A DNA stretch of 64,000 nt, taken from NCBI GenBank assembly GCA_964528055.1, contig CAZGQM010000004.1, forward strand, positions 1-64,000, read 5' to 3'. Source of the stretch: Geoanaerobacter sp964528055. GTDB lineage: Bacteria; Desulfobacterota; Desulfuromonadia; Geobacterales; DSM-12255. The stretch's first letter is position 1. Every line of letters begins with the position of its first letter. The position numbers were made by a program, and so were the translations under genes. Below, in pieces: positions 34,541 to 42,957 of the stretch. Below the pieces are notes generated by a model. That model made no database searches, had not been told where the DNA came from, and worked only from the letters and a program-made list of their open reading frames with translations.

Positions 34541-35467
34541 ATGATAAATGCAAATGTACGATTCAGTCTCAAATCGGCCACTTGGCTGGTTCTTGGCGTA
34601 CTCTCAATCCTTATGTCTGTTTCATGCGACAAGCTCAGGGATCGGCCGACCTACAAAATCGGCTACATGAACTGCAATAGCAAACAGGAAACGATGGAAC
34701 GCTTTCTCCCCCTCACCCGTTATCTATCTGTTAAGGTCGGGGTTGAATTCGTGATGGTGCCAGTTGATACTCACGAGTTTGAATCTCGGTTCAAATCAGG
34801 AGAATTTGTTCTAACCCACACCAACTCACTTCTCTACGTTATCATGAAGGAACGCTACGGGATTGAGCTGCTCGCTACTGAAAAGCGTGGTCAGTTCGGA
34901 TCGAAAACGGCAGGAGCCATAATCGCTCGCAAAGGGAGCGGTATTACGAAAATATCCGACCTGCGGGCGAAGCGAATGGCTTTCGGTCCAATGCTTGCTC
35001 CAACCGGATATCTTGCCGAATATGACCTGCTCCTGAGTGGAGGAATCAATCCGGAATCGGATCTTGCCTTTTATTCCATACCAACGGGCTCCAACAAACA
35101 TGAAAAGGTAATTTACGGTGTGCTTTTCGGACAGTACGATGCAGCTGCTGCCCCTGTTCTCGACCTGGAAGTTATGACTCGTGAAGGGAAGATTTCACCT
35201 GATGACTTCACGGTTATTGCCCAGGGACCCCTTATCCCCTACTGCACTTTTGCAGCACCTAAAGGTACAGACCCTGAACTATTGAAAAAGGTGCGTACTG
35301 CACTACTTGAACTCAAACCCTCCGACACTGCAGAGGTTAATGGAGAGAGGGTAAAGGTTATGAAGTCCTCTTGGATTGATGGCTATGAAGTTCTTCCCGA
35401 CAGTGAGTACGACCCCATCCGCGGAATGGCGCGAAGAGTCAATATGCCCCCGTATCAAAAACTATAA
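34541..35467 (+). CDS. PhnD-family periplasmic substrate-binding lipoprotein
   Basis: A 308-residue protein with a lipoprotein signal (LVLGVLSILMSVSC, lipid Cys in the C of SCDK). The mature part is a PhnD-type phosphate/phosphite/phosphonate-binding fold: YKIGYMNCNSKQETMERFLPLTRYLSVKVG, VPVDTHEFESRFKSGEFVLTHTNSLLYVIMKE, GAIIARKGSGITKISDLRAKRMAFG, and a late YDAAAAPVLDLEVM. There is no ABC permease or ATPase next to it, so it may be a stand-alone sensor or scavenger lipoprotein, as often found next to cytochrome genes in this order. It heads an operon with a TPR protein and a YedE transporter. The start has no visible ribosome-binding site. Confidence 0.8.
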   Translation: MINANVRFSLKSATWLVLGVLSILMSVSCDKLRDRPTYKIGYMNCNSKQETMERFLPLTRYLSVKVGVEFVMVPVDTHEFESRFKSGEFVLTHTNSLLYVIMKERYGIELLATEKRGQFGSKTAGAIIARKGSGITKISDLRAKRMAFGPMLAPTGYLAEYDLLLSGGINPESDLAFYSIPTGSNKHEKVIYGVLFGQYDAAAAPVLDLEVMTREGKISPDDFTVIAQGPLIPYCTFAAPKGTDPELLKKVRTALLELKPSDTAEVNGERVKVMKSSWIDGYEVLPDSEYDPIRGMARRVNMPPYQKL

Positions 35468-35472
35468 TTTCG

Positions 35473-35994
35473 ATGAAATCAGATCTTCTGGACAGGCTAT
35501 TGTGGTTCGGGCTCTTCTTTGTCCTTGTTGCACTTCTGCTTATAGTATACTTGGCAGAGACATCGTCCCAGACTGATGGATTAGAACTCCGAAAAAGGGG
35601 AAACGAGCAACAGATCCTTCGTGAAGCACAAAACCTGATTCGTCATCAGCGCTATCAGTCAGTCGAAGCCCTTTACAAATCAGGCCAGTTCCAGCAATCA
35701 TTGTTAAAGCTCGAAGAGATCTCAAGAAATGCCGGTGTAGATCCACATGCGTTCATACTACGGGGCGAAATCCTTGCATCAATGGGTGCCTACCCCGAAG
35801 CTGCTGCTAATTTCGCTCAAGGTGTCAGGCTTGACGGCAGCTATGTTGACAAATCCAGCCCCCTCTCACGCCGCGCAACAATCAGTCGGATCCTAGACTC
35901 AGAGCTGAAGGGCTCCAAGGCCGGCAGTCCCAATCAGACCTTGCTGCACGACCTGCGATATCTTCAAAGTCGATTGGCCGGAGGGTGTGAATAG
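35473..35994 (+). CDS. Membrane-anchored TPR-like protein
   Basis: A 173-residue protein with one N-terminal membrane helix (LLWFGLFFVLVALLLIVYLAE) followed by an alpha-helical region. Two to three TPR-like units are visible: YQSVEALYKSGQFQQSLLKLEEISRNAG and AFILRGEILASMGAYPEAAANFAQGVRLDG. These are protein-interaction modules without enzyme activity. The start ATG lies 5 bases after the PhnD-like stop, and its stop is followed 3 bases later by the YedE gene, so the three genes form one operon. It probably scaffolds the binding protein or transporter at the membrane. Confidence 0.7.
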   Translation: MKSDLLDRLLWFGLFFVLVALLLIVYLAETSSQTDGLELRKRGNEQQILREAQNLIRHQRYQSVEALYKSGQFQQSLLKLEEISRNAGVDPHAFILRGEILASMGAYPEAAANFAQGVRLDGSYVDKSSPLSRRATISRILDSELKGSKAGSPNQTLLHDLRYLQSRLAGGCE

Positions 35995-35997
35995 CTC

Positions 35998-37062
35998 ATG
36001 TTCCAAGATCGCCAGACATGGATTGTTGCCGCATCAGGCCTCGCTCTTGGCGGGCTGGGCGTTCTTCTCTCCATCTGGGGAAATCCTGAAAACTCAGGAA
36101 TCTGCATCTCCTGCTTCGTCGAAAACAGCTCCGGAGCACTTGGCCTGCATGACAATTCAAGGCTCCAGTATCTCCGCCCTGAACTTCCAGGTTTCGTCCT
36201 CGGCGCTCTTGCCAGCGCTCTATTGGCAGGTGAGTTTCGCCCTCGCGGAAGCAACTCTTCGATTATACGTTTCATTGCGGGATTCTTCCTTATTGTCGGC
36301 TGCGCCGTATTCATCGGCTGCCCGATAAAGTTGCTACTACGTCTCGGCGCTGGAGACCTTTCTGCCATTGCAGGCCTGTCCGGACTTGTCGGAGGAGTCT
36401 GGGCAGGCCTTAAGCTTTCTTCCCACGGTGTTGAATTGGACCCTCATTTAAAAACAAATACGATAAACGGCATACTGATCCCTGGGTTCTTTGCACTTCT
36501 CCTACTGTTCGCTCTTTTTCCCCCTCCCTTTATCATCGTCTCACAGGAAGGAAGTTCTGCACGGCACGCCCCTACCCTTGTGTCGCTCGGAAGCGGTCTC
36601 TTTCTTGGTGCCATTGCGCAAAAAAGTCGGTTCTGCATCACAGGCAGTCTTCGCGATATCCTGCTCATTGGCCGCAGGGCTCCGCAGCTTGCCGGATTAG
36701 CTGCATTTCTGATTGCAGCCATACTACTCAGCATGGCCTTCGGAAACTTCAGACTTTCACTTTACGGTCAGCCCGGTGCGCATCTGGAGTACATCTGGAG
36801 TTTTCTCGGAATGGGGCTTGTCGGGTGGCTTTCTGTCATGATCGGGGGGTGCCCCTTTCGGCAGCTTATAAAATCCGGCGAAGGGGATGCGGATGCCGGT
36901 ATGGCCGTGGCGGGCATGTTCCTCGGTGGGGCAATAGTCCAGTCTTGGGGGATTGCAGCAACAGCCGCAGGGGTTCCTTTCTTCGGCAAGATAGCAGTAC
37001 TAGCAGGCCTAGCATTTGCCATCCTCATGTCACTTTTCATCAGGAATCGATCCGTCTCCTGA
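35998..37062 (+). CDS. YedE-family putative selenium/sulfur-compound transporter
   Basis: A 354-residue membrane protein of the YeeE/YedE family. Duplicated halves each carry a cysteine signature: VGCAVFIGCPIKLLLRLGAGD (~residue 105) and IGGCPFRQLIKSGEGDAD (~residue 285). Other cysteines occur in GICISCFVEN and KSRFCITGSLRD. About ten membrane helices are predicted by eye. YeeE imports thiosulfate through conserved cysteines; the YedE subgroup with this length and these motifs is linked to selenium metabolism. No selenium genes are in the window, so the substrate is inferred. It is the last gene of the PhnD-like/TPR/YedE operon and converges on the DUF6599 gene. Confidence 0.82.
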   Translation: MFQDRQTWIVAASGLALGGLGVLLSIWGNPENSGICISCFVENSSGALGLHDNSRLQYLRPELPGFVLGALASALLAGEFRPRGSNSSIIRFIAGFFLIVGCAVFIGCPIKLLLRLGAGDLSAIAGLSGLVGGVWAGLKLSSHGVELDPHLKTNTINGILIPGFFALLLLFALFPPPFIIVSQEGSSARHAPTLVSLGSGLFLGAIAQKSRFCITGSLRDILLIGRRAPQLAGLAAFLIAAILLSMAFGNFRLSLYGQPGAHLEYIWSFLGMGLVGWLSVMIGGCPFRQLIKSGEGDADAGMAVAGMFLGGAIVQSWGIAATAAGVPFFGKIAVLAGLAFAILMSLFIRNRSVS

Positions 37063-37127
37063 TAAATACGAACTACATCCATACTCCATTTTCATCCGGT
37101 TTCGAACTCTAAACCTTACAAGAGCCA

Positions 37128-38033
37128 TTATCGCCTGCAAACACTCTCCAGCAAAGCCCGTATCCCTTTATCACCATTGAATTTCAGTGCACCGGCGAGG
37201 CAGTCATCCTTCTTCAGAATGATTACCGGACCGTAGAGTGAATCGACCCCTTCAAGGAATACCGTGCCTTTCCCCAAAGGGACAGTTTTTGTTTGGGATA
37301 GTTGGGAGCGGAAGTGGTTAAAGGCAGCTGATGCAGATTTGATCGTCGTGTTGAGGAGGAAAAAGATCTGCAGATTGGCTCCCTCGATGACGGCATCGGT
37401 TATAATCCCCCTGTTCAGGAAATCATACCCCAAGAGGCTCTGGGGGAGGTAGCGTTCGGTCCCCTTTACAAACTCCGGCCGGTCTAATACCAAAAGTTCA
37501 GCTGGCGCACTATTGTTGCCAGGGATTCGGGATGCTACCGTTCTCGCGCATTGTCTCAAGGCATCAGAGTTGTCGACTTCGGCACCAGTCACCTGAATGT
37601 GGATGAAATGGTTGGCCTTGTAGAGAAAGAGCTGGGAAGCAGAGAAATTTGAAGCGGCACCGACATCAAGTGACCGGCCTTCCTTCTGGCGGTAGTTGGC
37701 ATAGATGCCGAATGCGTCGAGGTGTGATCCCATTCGGTAAATCTCCACATCAATACCCACGCCGGTGTTCTTCTCAGAGACATAGCGGGCGGCAACCATT
37801 CGATCGAAGCCATAGGGGAAGTACAGCTCAGCCTCTCCGTTGATCCTGTCGGACAGTGTCTCCCGGTCATAGATTAGCGATCTTCCCTCCACATTCCACC
37901 CGGCACCGCAAGTTACCGGAGGAAGAAGATCCTTAAACTCCACGGCTGCCTCTGAACTGAACGAACCCACGTGAACCAGGGAAAAGGTCAGGAAAAGCTG
38001 CAATGAAATGATGATAAAACTTTTCGGGCTCAT
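37128..38033 (-). CDS. Exported DUF6599-family protein
   Basis: A 301-residue protein with a signal peptide (FIIISLQLFLTFSLVHVGSFSSEAA). The mature part carries the pattern seen in DUF6599 proteins: LLPPVTCGAGWNVEGRSLIYDRETLSDRINGEAELY, then AARYVSEKNTGVGIDVEIYRMGSHLDAFGIYA and a second similar half. Function unknown; family members are periplasmic and sit next to ferredoxin-type oxidoreductases. The start ATG overlaps the aldo-keto reductase stop as ATGA, so the two are co-translated and probably act together outside the membrane. Confidence 0.7.
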   Translation of the reverse strand: MSPKSFIIISLQLFLTFSLVHVGSFSSEAAVEFKDLLPPVTCGAGWNVEGRSLIYDRETLSDRINGEAELYFPYGFDRMVAARYVSEKNTGVGIDVEIYRMGSHLDAFGIYANYRQKEGRSLDVGAASNFSASQLFLYKANHFIHIQVTGAEVDNSDALRQCARTVASRIPGNNSAPAELLVLDRPEFVKGTERYLPQSLLGYDFLNRGIITDAVIEGANLQIFFLLNTTIKSASAAFNHFRSQLSQTKTVPLGKGTVFLEGVDSLYGPVIILKKDDCLAGALKFNGDKGIRALLESVCRR

Positions 38034-39208
38034 GCCAGCTCTCGCTGGGCACGACCCATTTTGGCAGCGATGTCGATTCCATAGACACAGCGTGCGGCAC
38101 ATCCTGCGCAGTCTATACAGGCTGCTGCCGTTGCATGCTCTGGCACCTCTGCATAGGTAGCGCGAGCCAGGGACAGCTCGTGGTATCCGCCATCAGCGTA
38201 CATGAGAGCACGATTGATGGTGGAAATTTCGACACCTCGCGGGCATCTGCTCTCGCAGGTGCCACAGAAGTTGCAGTAGAATGGGGCAATTGCTTCGGCG
38301 TAGCGTTCGAGGCGGCGGATGTCGGCATAGGTGAATGGCATACCCATGACTGCGATATCCTCCTTGAGTTGCGACAAGTCTTTCATCCCAGGTATTGCCG
38401 CAGTCACCCTCGGGTTCTGCAGCGCCCACTTGAGGGCCGCCTGGTGGGGGCTGATCCTGCCCCAGTTCGAGGTGTCATAGCCCCCGGCCTGGGTTTTCAT
38501 AGCGATAATACCGATGCCGGCCATAGCTGCACGGTCGATGGCGGCCGAAACATTCTTGTCCGACTTGAAATTGTACTTGACGAGGCAGGTATCAAAGAAG
38601 CGGTCAGGATCATCGGTTAAGGCATTTAAGACCTCTACCTCGTTTTTGTGGGTGGTAACTCCACAAAAACGCACCTTCCCCTGCTTTTTCATCAGAGTCA
38701 GGGCTTCACGTGTCTCAGAGTTGAAGATCCTTTCCCTGTCAGTGAGATTGTGAAGCTGGATGACATCTATATGGTCAGTACCGAGGGCTTTGAGGCTGGT
38801 CTCCACATCCAGGATGATCTCTGCCTTTGTTTTTGATTCGGGCCTGGTCTTGCTGGCAATGTAGACCTTGTCACGCATCCCTTTCACGGCTTTACCGACG
38901 GTTTCCTCATTCTTTCCCCCCATGTACTTGCGGGCCGTGTCAATGTAGTTCAGGCCCTGTTCGATAGCGATGCGGATAACCTCCGGCTCTGGCGTCAGCA
39001 TGGCACCGAAGCTGACCACGGTGATCTTCAGGCCGGTACGACCCAGCGTACGATAGACCGGTTGGGGAAAGGCAAAGCGTTCCGACCCGCCTAACTGCTG
39101 CAGGGTATCAGCAAATGCAGGCGGGGCGACCAGAGCGGTTGCAGTACCCACCATTCCGGCCTTTATGAAATTTCTGCGGCTCATCCCCTTCTTTTCGTCG
39201 GATCCCAT
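38030..39208 (-). CDS. Tat-exported aldo/keto reductase with 2[4Fe-4S] ferredoxin domain
   Basis: A 392-residue protein. The Tat signal is GMSRRNFIKAGMVGTATALVAPPAFA. The reductase barrel follows (YRTLGRTGLKITVVSFGAM) with the catalytic tetrad Asp and Tyr in NYIDTARKYMGG, Lys in VYIASKTRP and His in VIQLHNL. The C-terminal ~75 residues hold two [4Fe-4S] motifs: CNFCGTCESRCPRG and CIDCAGCAARCVYG. This fits the class of iron-sulfur aldo/keto reductases of anaerobes. The start ATG at 39208 follows AAGGAGGACGCTCC. Export in folded form suggests cofactors are loaded in the cytoplasm. The partner is the DUF6599 gene. Confidence 0.9.
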   Translation of the reverse strand: MGSDEKKGMSRRNFIKAGMVGTATALVAPPAFADTLQQLGGSERFAFPQPVYRTLGRTGLKITVVSFGAMLTPEPEVIRIAIEQGLNYIDTARKYMGGKNEETVGKAVKGMRDKVYIASKTRPESKTKAEIILDVETSLKALGTDHIDVIQLHNLTDRERIFNSETREALTLMKKQGKVRFCGVTTHKNEVEVLNALTDDPDRFFDTCLVKYNFKSDKNVSAAIDRAAMAGIGIIAMKTQAGGYDTSNWGRISPHQAALKWALQNPRVTAAIPGMKDLSQLKEDIAVMGMPFTYADIRRLERYAEAIAPFYCNFCGTCESRCPRGVEISTINRALMYADGGYHELSLARATYAEVPEHATAAACIDCAGCAARCVYGIDIAAKMGRAQRELA

Positions 39209-39545
39209 GGAGCGTCCTCCTTTCGAAGTACTACAGGTTGTCACTGAGACTGCGCGCCGGCAGAGATGGTTACATGCGTTGAGACAATTTCCGAAGATCA
39301 CTCTCAATTTTGACTAGGCACTGGTCAAATGCAGAGTTCAGGCTTTGAAGAACAGAATTTTCGCCAAAGTCTGGTTGGCACCGCCGACCCAAATACTCCT
39401 ATCGTCCATTTCCGCCCCATAGTATTGTGCTTTCTGTATAAGTTGCCCCTCAGAGAGGTATGTAATATCCATCAATACCGTACAAGTCACCTGCAGCGAT
39501 TTGTTAGGCGACATTCCTACCAGACCTTAGGTTCAATAAACACTC
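39209..39545. other. Intergenic region with cassette-end remnant
   Basis: About 340 bases between the aldo-keto reductase start and the DHFR-family stop. It contains the attC-like half-site at 39486-39512. The bases between it and 39300 show no good second half, no gene and no clear promoter. Confidence 0.45.
39486..39512 (-). repeat. attC-like half-site after the DHFR-family gene
   Basis: On the minus strand, 34 bases after the DHFR-family stop, GTCGCCTAACAAATCGCTGC followed by AGGTGAC fits the 5' half of integron attC sites (R'' box GCCTAAC, then AAATCG-like L'' box). The matching 3' half with GTTAGGC expected 60-100 bases further on is not visible, so the site is truncated or diverged. 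Confidence 0.5.
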
Positions 39546-40145
39546 TCAGAATGAACCTGTCTTCACCTCACCGGCACGCTCGTAGTTCGCTACGATGACA
39601 CCTAGTGGGGAAACCTTGCTCTCGACGAGCGTAAAAGCACTTGGAACTGCACTTTCAGTGAAAAGGCGCTTTCCTGAGCCGAGTATGACGGGAAATATTT
39701 TTAGCCATAACTCATCGACTAAATCGTGCTGCAGAAGTGTGTGAACCAGATTGCTGCTACCCCAAACGCGAAGGTCGGGACCGTCTTTTTTTATCTCCAC
39801 CAGTATCTGCACGATATCACCCGAAATCAACTCGGCATTATTCCAGCTCAGATTAAGCCCCGAGTTGTGAGAAACCACGTACTTTTTAACGTCGTTGATA
39901 CCCGGCCAGTCGTCACCATGTTGCGGCCAGTATCCTGAAAATATGTCGTAGGTGACTCGACCAAGAAGCAACTCTGAATTTTCTAGCGACATCTGCTCGC
40001 CCATAACCTGGCCTGAGAATTCGTCGAAATATGGCGCGGTCCAGCCCCCATACCTGAAGTTACCCGACAAATCTTCCTCCGGGCCACCTGGGGCCTGCAC
40101 CACCCCGTCAAGGCTGATAAATTCGATAACCGTAATCTTCCGCAT
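39546..40145 (-). CDS. RibD_C/dihydrofolate-reductase-family protein, likely integron cassette
   Basis: A 199-residue protein with the RibD C-terminal/DHFR-like fold: MRKITVIEFISLDGVVQAPGGPEED, MSLENSELLLGRVTYDIFSGYWP, YVVSHNS, LRVWGSSNLVHTLLQHDLVDELWLKIFPVILGSGKRLF. Such proteins bind NADPH and reduce unknown pterin-like or other substrates; they are not classic DHFR. The start ATG at 40145 follows GAGGAG. It is flanked by GTTAGGC (40195-40189) upstream and a GCCTAACAAATCG half-site downstream, the arrangement of a mobile integron cassette. Genes of this family are common cassette cargo. Neighbours are unrelated. Confidence 0.85.
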   Translation of the reverse strand: MRKITVIEFISLDGVVQAPGGPEEDLSGNFRYGGWTAPYFDEFSGQVMGEQMSLENSELLLGRVTYDIFSGYWPQHGDDWPGINDVKKYVVSHNSGLNLSWNNAELISGDIVQILVEIKKDGPDLRVWGSSNLVHTLLQHDLVDELWLKIFPVILGSGKRLFTESAVPSAFTLVESKVSPLGVIVANYERAGEVKTGSF

Positions 40146-40188
40146 GAATTGTCTCCTCAATCCTTCGTTCTAAGGTTTATAAACTGTC

Positions 40189-40195
40189 GCCTAAC
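40189..40195 (-). repeat. Cassette 5' boundary, GTTAGGC core
   Basis: The minus strand reads GTTAGGC followed by GACAG, 44 bases before the ATG of the DHFR-family gene. GTTRRRY is the recombination core of integron sites, and a short 5' leader of this length is usual for cassettes. Confidence 0.45.
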
Positions 40196-40412
40196 TAAGG
40201 GTTATGTGATTGTGTTACTGATTATAAATTGTACAAAAATATCGGCAAAACTCCCTCATACATCAGGCAAAATACCCTATAAAAGTTGAAGTTAGATCAA
40301 AATCTGTAACAATATACCCCCATATGCTGATGAACGGCAAGGGTGAATAGTTGCTGATAATATTGGAGCGTAGCAAGGAGAGTAGAGGTTGCATACAGCG
40401 GATAAAAAGAAA

Positions 40413-40442
40413 AGGCACCTACAAGAGGTCTTGTAAGTGCCT
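40413..40442 (-). terminator. Terminator after tRNA-Arg
   Basis: AGGCAC and GTGCCT arms with inner TACAAG/CTTGTA pairing form a long hairpin; on the minus strand TTTTCTTTTTATCC follows. It closes the leftward unit that ends in tRNA-Arg. Confidence 0.75.
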
Positions 40443-40450
40443 ATCTTTAT

Positions 40451-40527
40451 TGGCGCGCTTGGAGAGATTCGAACTCCCGACCTACGGATTCGTAGTCCGT
40501 TGCTCTATCCAGCTGAGCTACAAGCGC
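40451..40527 (-). tRNA. tRNA-Arg (ACG)
   Basis: The complete 77-base minus-strand cloverleaf starts GCGCTTG at 40527 and ends CAAGCGC-G-CCA at 40451, with CCA encoded. The anticodon loop CTACGAA in stem ACGGA/TCCGT gives ACG, reading CGN arginine codons after A-to-I editing. The T-arm GTTCGAATC is intact. Confidence 0.95.
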
Positions 40528-40542
40528 AAATAATGGAACTTC

Positions 40543-41034
40543 TTATGTTACCGGTATAAAATCAACAAGAGTAAATCCATAGACCGAATGCTGGAAGGCA
40601 TGGGTTGTAGGATACAGAGAAAAAAGCCACCCCTTGAAAACCTCGTTTCCATCTTCTTTTATCCGAACTTGAGCTGCGGGGTTTTTGGGTTCGTTGGTAA
40701 GCGATGTTAAAGTTGTGCCTTCCATAGTGAAGTGAGGAAGAAAACTTTCAATCTTTATAGTCAATTTGGTGCTAGGCACCGTAAATTCGGAACCTATTGC
40801 AACGGTATATACCGACTCCTTGTTATTTCGCTTATCGGTAACACCGATCTTTACCGCTTTCCATTTTCCCTTGACCGACTCAGGCACCAACACCGAAGTT
40901 TCCTTCTTCATCATCTGTTCGGAAGGAGTTGCTTTAGGTACACCTGCATTTTTCTCTTCTTTCTTACTGCAACCTGCGAGGGCTATGGCCCCGCAAATCA
41001 CGGTGTAGAACAGAATGCGTGCAGTTAGCCTCAC
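40543..41034 (-). CDS. DUF2155-family lipoprotein
   Basis: About 163 residues with a lipoprotein signal (ILFYTVICGAIALAGC, lipid Cys before SKKEE). The C-terminal ~90 residues fit DUF2155: YTVAIGSEFTVPSTKLTIKIESFLPHF, AQVRIKEDGNEVFKGWLFSLYPTTHAFQHSVYGFTLVDFI. Function unknown; it would be anchored in the periplasm. The start is best at the GTG at 41034, five bases after GGAGG; ATGs at 41037 and 41046 are alternatives. It lies between tRNA-Ser and tRNA-Arg on the same strand, 15 bases before tRNA-Arg. Confidence 0.75.
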   Translation of the reverse strand: MRLTARILFYTVICGAIALAGCSKKEEKNAGVPKATPSEQMMKKETSVLVPESVKGKWKAVKIGVTDKRNNKESVYTVAIGSEFTVPSTKLTIKIESFLPHFTMEGTTLTSLTNEPKNPAAQVRIKEDGNEVFKGWLFSLYPTTHAFQHSVYGFTLVDFIPVT

Positions 41035-41073
41035 CATTTCCTCCATTATACTGAATACCAGTTATACAGTAAC

Positions 41074-41166
41074 TGGCGGAGAGAGAGGGATTCGAACCCT
41101 CGATACCGGTTTCCCAGTATACTCGCTTAGCAGGCGAGCGCCTTCGACCTACTCGGCCATCTCTCC
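41074..41166 (-). tRNA. tRNA-Ser (GCT)
   Basis: The complete 93-base minus-strand tRNA has acceptor GGAGAGA (41166) pairing with TCTCTCC, discriminator G and encoded CCA ending at 41074. Anticodon loop CTGCTAA in stem CTCGC/GCGAG gives GCT, reading AGC/AGU. The long class II variable arm and T-loop GTTCGAATC are present. Confidence 0.95.
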
Positions 41167-41339
41167 GAAACCACTACCAGCCATCAGGCTAATTTCTGCT
41201 TAGCGCAAGCACAATGTATACTAAAAGGAATCCATAAAATCAACCTATTTTCTCATAATGTTGCAGCAAAACCCTGACTCGTCCAGTCAGTTCCGCGTAA
41301 AGATCCGTTTCTATCCAACTAGACGGCACCCTGGACAGC

Positions 41340-41367
41340 TTGTCTTTTCAGTTGCCTCCGATATACT
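41340..41367 (+). promoter_or_regulatory. sigma70-like promoter of tpx
   Basis: TTGTCT (41340-41345) and TATACT (41362-41367) are spaced by 16 bases, 33 bases before the tpx ATG. GAGGAGGG lies between. Confidence 0.55.
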
Positions 41368-41400
41368 TTTGAAAATTGATAAACGTGTGAGGAGGGTATC

Positions 41401-41919
41401 ATGTCAGACGAAAGAAAAGGAATCATTTCCTTCAAGGGAAACCCCATGACCTTGCTTGGACCAGGACTCGCGGTTGGTGAACAGGCGCCAGACTTCTTTG
41501 TCGTCGACACATCTCTGTCCCCGGTATCCCTTTCAACCTACAGCGGGAAGATCAAGGTCATCAGTTCCGTACCCTCGCTAGATACTCCTATCTGTGACAT
41601 GGAGACACGCCGCTTTAATCAGGAAGCAGCTTCTCTTCCAGAGAATGTTATTGTCCTCACCGTTAGCCTCGATCTTCCCTTTGCCCAGAAACGCTGGTGC
41701 GGAGCAGCAGGGATAGACCGGGTTACAACTCTTTCCGACTATCAGGACCGTTCCTTTGCCCTCTCATACGGGGTGCTCATAAAGGAGCTTAAACTTCTTT
41801 CCAGATCGATCTTCGTGATAGATGGAAATGACAAGATTCGATATATTCAGCACGTTCCAGAGGTAACCACCGAACCTGACTATACTGCCGTGTTGACTGC
41901 AGTTAAAGAACTACTCTAG
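41401..41919 (+). CDS. tpx: Thiol peroxidase
   Basis: A 172-residue atypical two-cysteine peroxiredoxin of the Tpx group. The peroxidatic cysteine is C65 in SLDTPICDMETRRFN; the resolving cysteine is C100 in LPFAQKRWCGAAG, at the usual spacing. It opens with ISFKGNPMTLLGPGLAVGEQAPDF as in known Tpx. It reduces H2O2 and alkyl peroxides using thioredoxin in the cytoplasm or periplasm; no signal peptide is seen here. A methyltransferase gene follows 20 bases later, probably co-transcribed. Confidence 0.93.
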   Translation: MSDERKGIISFKGNPMTLLGPGLAVGEQAPDFFVVDTSLSPVSLSTYSGKIKVISSVPSLDTPICDMETRRFNQEAASLPENVIVLTVSLDLPFAQKRWCGAAGIDRVTTLSDYQDRSFALSYGVLIKELKLLSRSIFVIDGNDKIRYIQHVPEVTTEPDYTAVLTAVKELL

Positions 41920-41939
41920 CTTTCAGGAGAGTTGCGCCT

Positions 41940-42938
41940 ATGCCACAGAATGAGTGGACACCTGCCGCCCTCCTGCAGCTTTCAGGCGGTTACTGGAGCG
42001 TCTCCGCTCTGCATGCAGGGGTTAAACTGGACATCTTTACACCCCTGTCTGAACGGACTTTGACAGCATCGGAACTTGCCTTGACCCTGAAGGCCGACCC
42101 CCGCAGTCTTGCAATGCTTCTTACTGCACTGACAGCACTGGAACTACTGCGCAAAAATTCAGACAGTTATTCAACAACGCCTTTCGCAGCCAAATTCCTA
42201 GCCCGCACTTCGCAACATTACCTCGGGTACATTATCATGCACCATCATCATCTGATGGAAAGCTGGACACACCTCGACGAATCTGTATTGAGCGGCAAAC
42301 CGATACGTGAGCGAGTATCTCACGCAGACGACAAGGAGGCCCGGGAGAGCTTCGAGATGGGGATGTTCAATCTTGCCATGCAGTTGTCACCCCTGATCGT
42401 GCCTTACATTAATCTTGCAGGCAGACAACGTCTGCTTGATCTGGGTGGAGGACCCGGCACCTATGCCATCCAATTCTGCCTGCAGTACCCGGAGCTTTCT
42501 GCAGTTGTATTCGATCTCCCCACAACGCGGGGCTTCGCTGAGGCCACCATTGCCCGTTTCGGCTTGACTGAAAGGATCGCTTTCGAGGGAGGCGATTTCA
42601 TTGAAGGAAATATCGAGGGACGTTTCGACGTGGCATGGCTCTCCCACATTCTTCATGGCGAGGGTCCCGATGGCTGCGCAATCCTCCTGAAACGTGCAGT
42701 ATCTGTCCTTGAACCTGGCGGGATGATCCTGGTGCAGGAGTTCATCCTTGATGACACCATGGATGGCCCCCTTTTCCCTGCACTTTTTTCGCTCAATATG
42801 CTGTTGGGAACCACAAACGGGCAGGCATACTCCCTGAGAGAACTGATGGAAATGCTGAAAGCAGCTGGGGTCCGTAACATTAAGCGCCTTACACTTGACC
42901 TTCCAAACGGCGCAGGGGTCATTTCGGGAACGGTTTGA
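41940..42938 (+). CDS. SAM-dependent O-methyltransferase-like protein
   Basis: A 332-residue protein of the plant-type/hydroxyneurosporene O-methyltransferase family. The N-terminal ~90 residues form a winged-helix dimerisation domain (LQLSGGYWSVSALHAGVKLDIFTPLSERTLTASELA). The Rossmann part has the SAM motif LLDLGGGPGTYAIQF (~residue 165), VVFDLPTTRGFAEATIARFGL, GDFIE and LSHILHGEGPDGCAILLKRAVSVLEPGGMILVQEF. The methylated substrate is not clear; in Geobacter-like genomes such proteins stand alone. It follows tpx in the same direction. Confidence 0.82.
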   Translation: MPQNEWTPAALLQLSGGYWSVSALHAGVKLDIFTPLSERTLTASELALTLKADPRSLAMLLTALTALELLRKNSDSYSTTPFAAKFLARTSQHYLGYIIMHHHHLMESWTHLDESVLSGKPIRERVSHADDKEARESFEMGMFNLAMQLSPLIVPYINLAGRQRLLDLGGGPGTYAIQFCLQYPELSAVVFDLPTTRGFAEATIARFGLTERIAFEGGDFIEGNIEGRFDVAWLSHILHGEGPDGCAILLKRAVSVLEPGGMILVQEFILDDTMDGPLFPALFSLNMLLGTTNGQAYSLRELMEMLKAAGVRNIKRLTLDLPNGAGVISGTV

Positions 42939-42957
42939 ACGATCGGCATATGAATCG

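Larger units (their letters stand above)
40146..40450. other. Intergenic region upstream of the DHFR-family gene
   Basis: About 300 bases, A+T-rich. It holds the ribosome-binding site of the DHFR-family gene, the cassette boundary at 40189-40195 and the tRNA terminator at 40413-40442. I see no gene. Confidence 0.45.
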
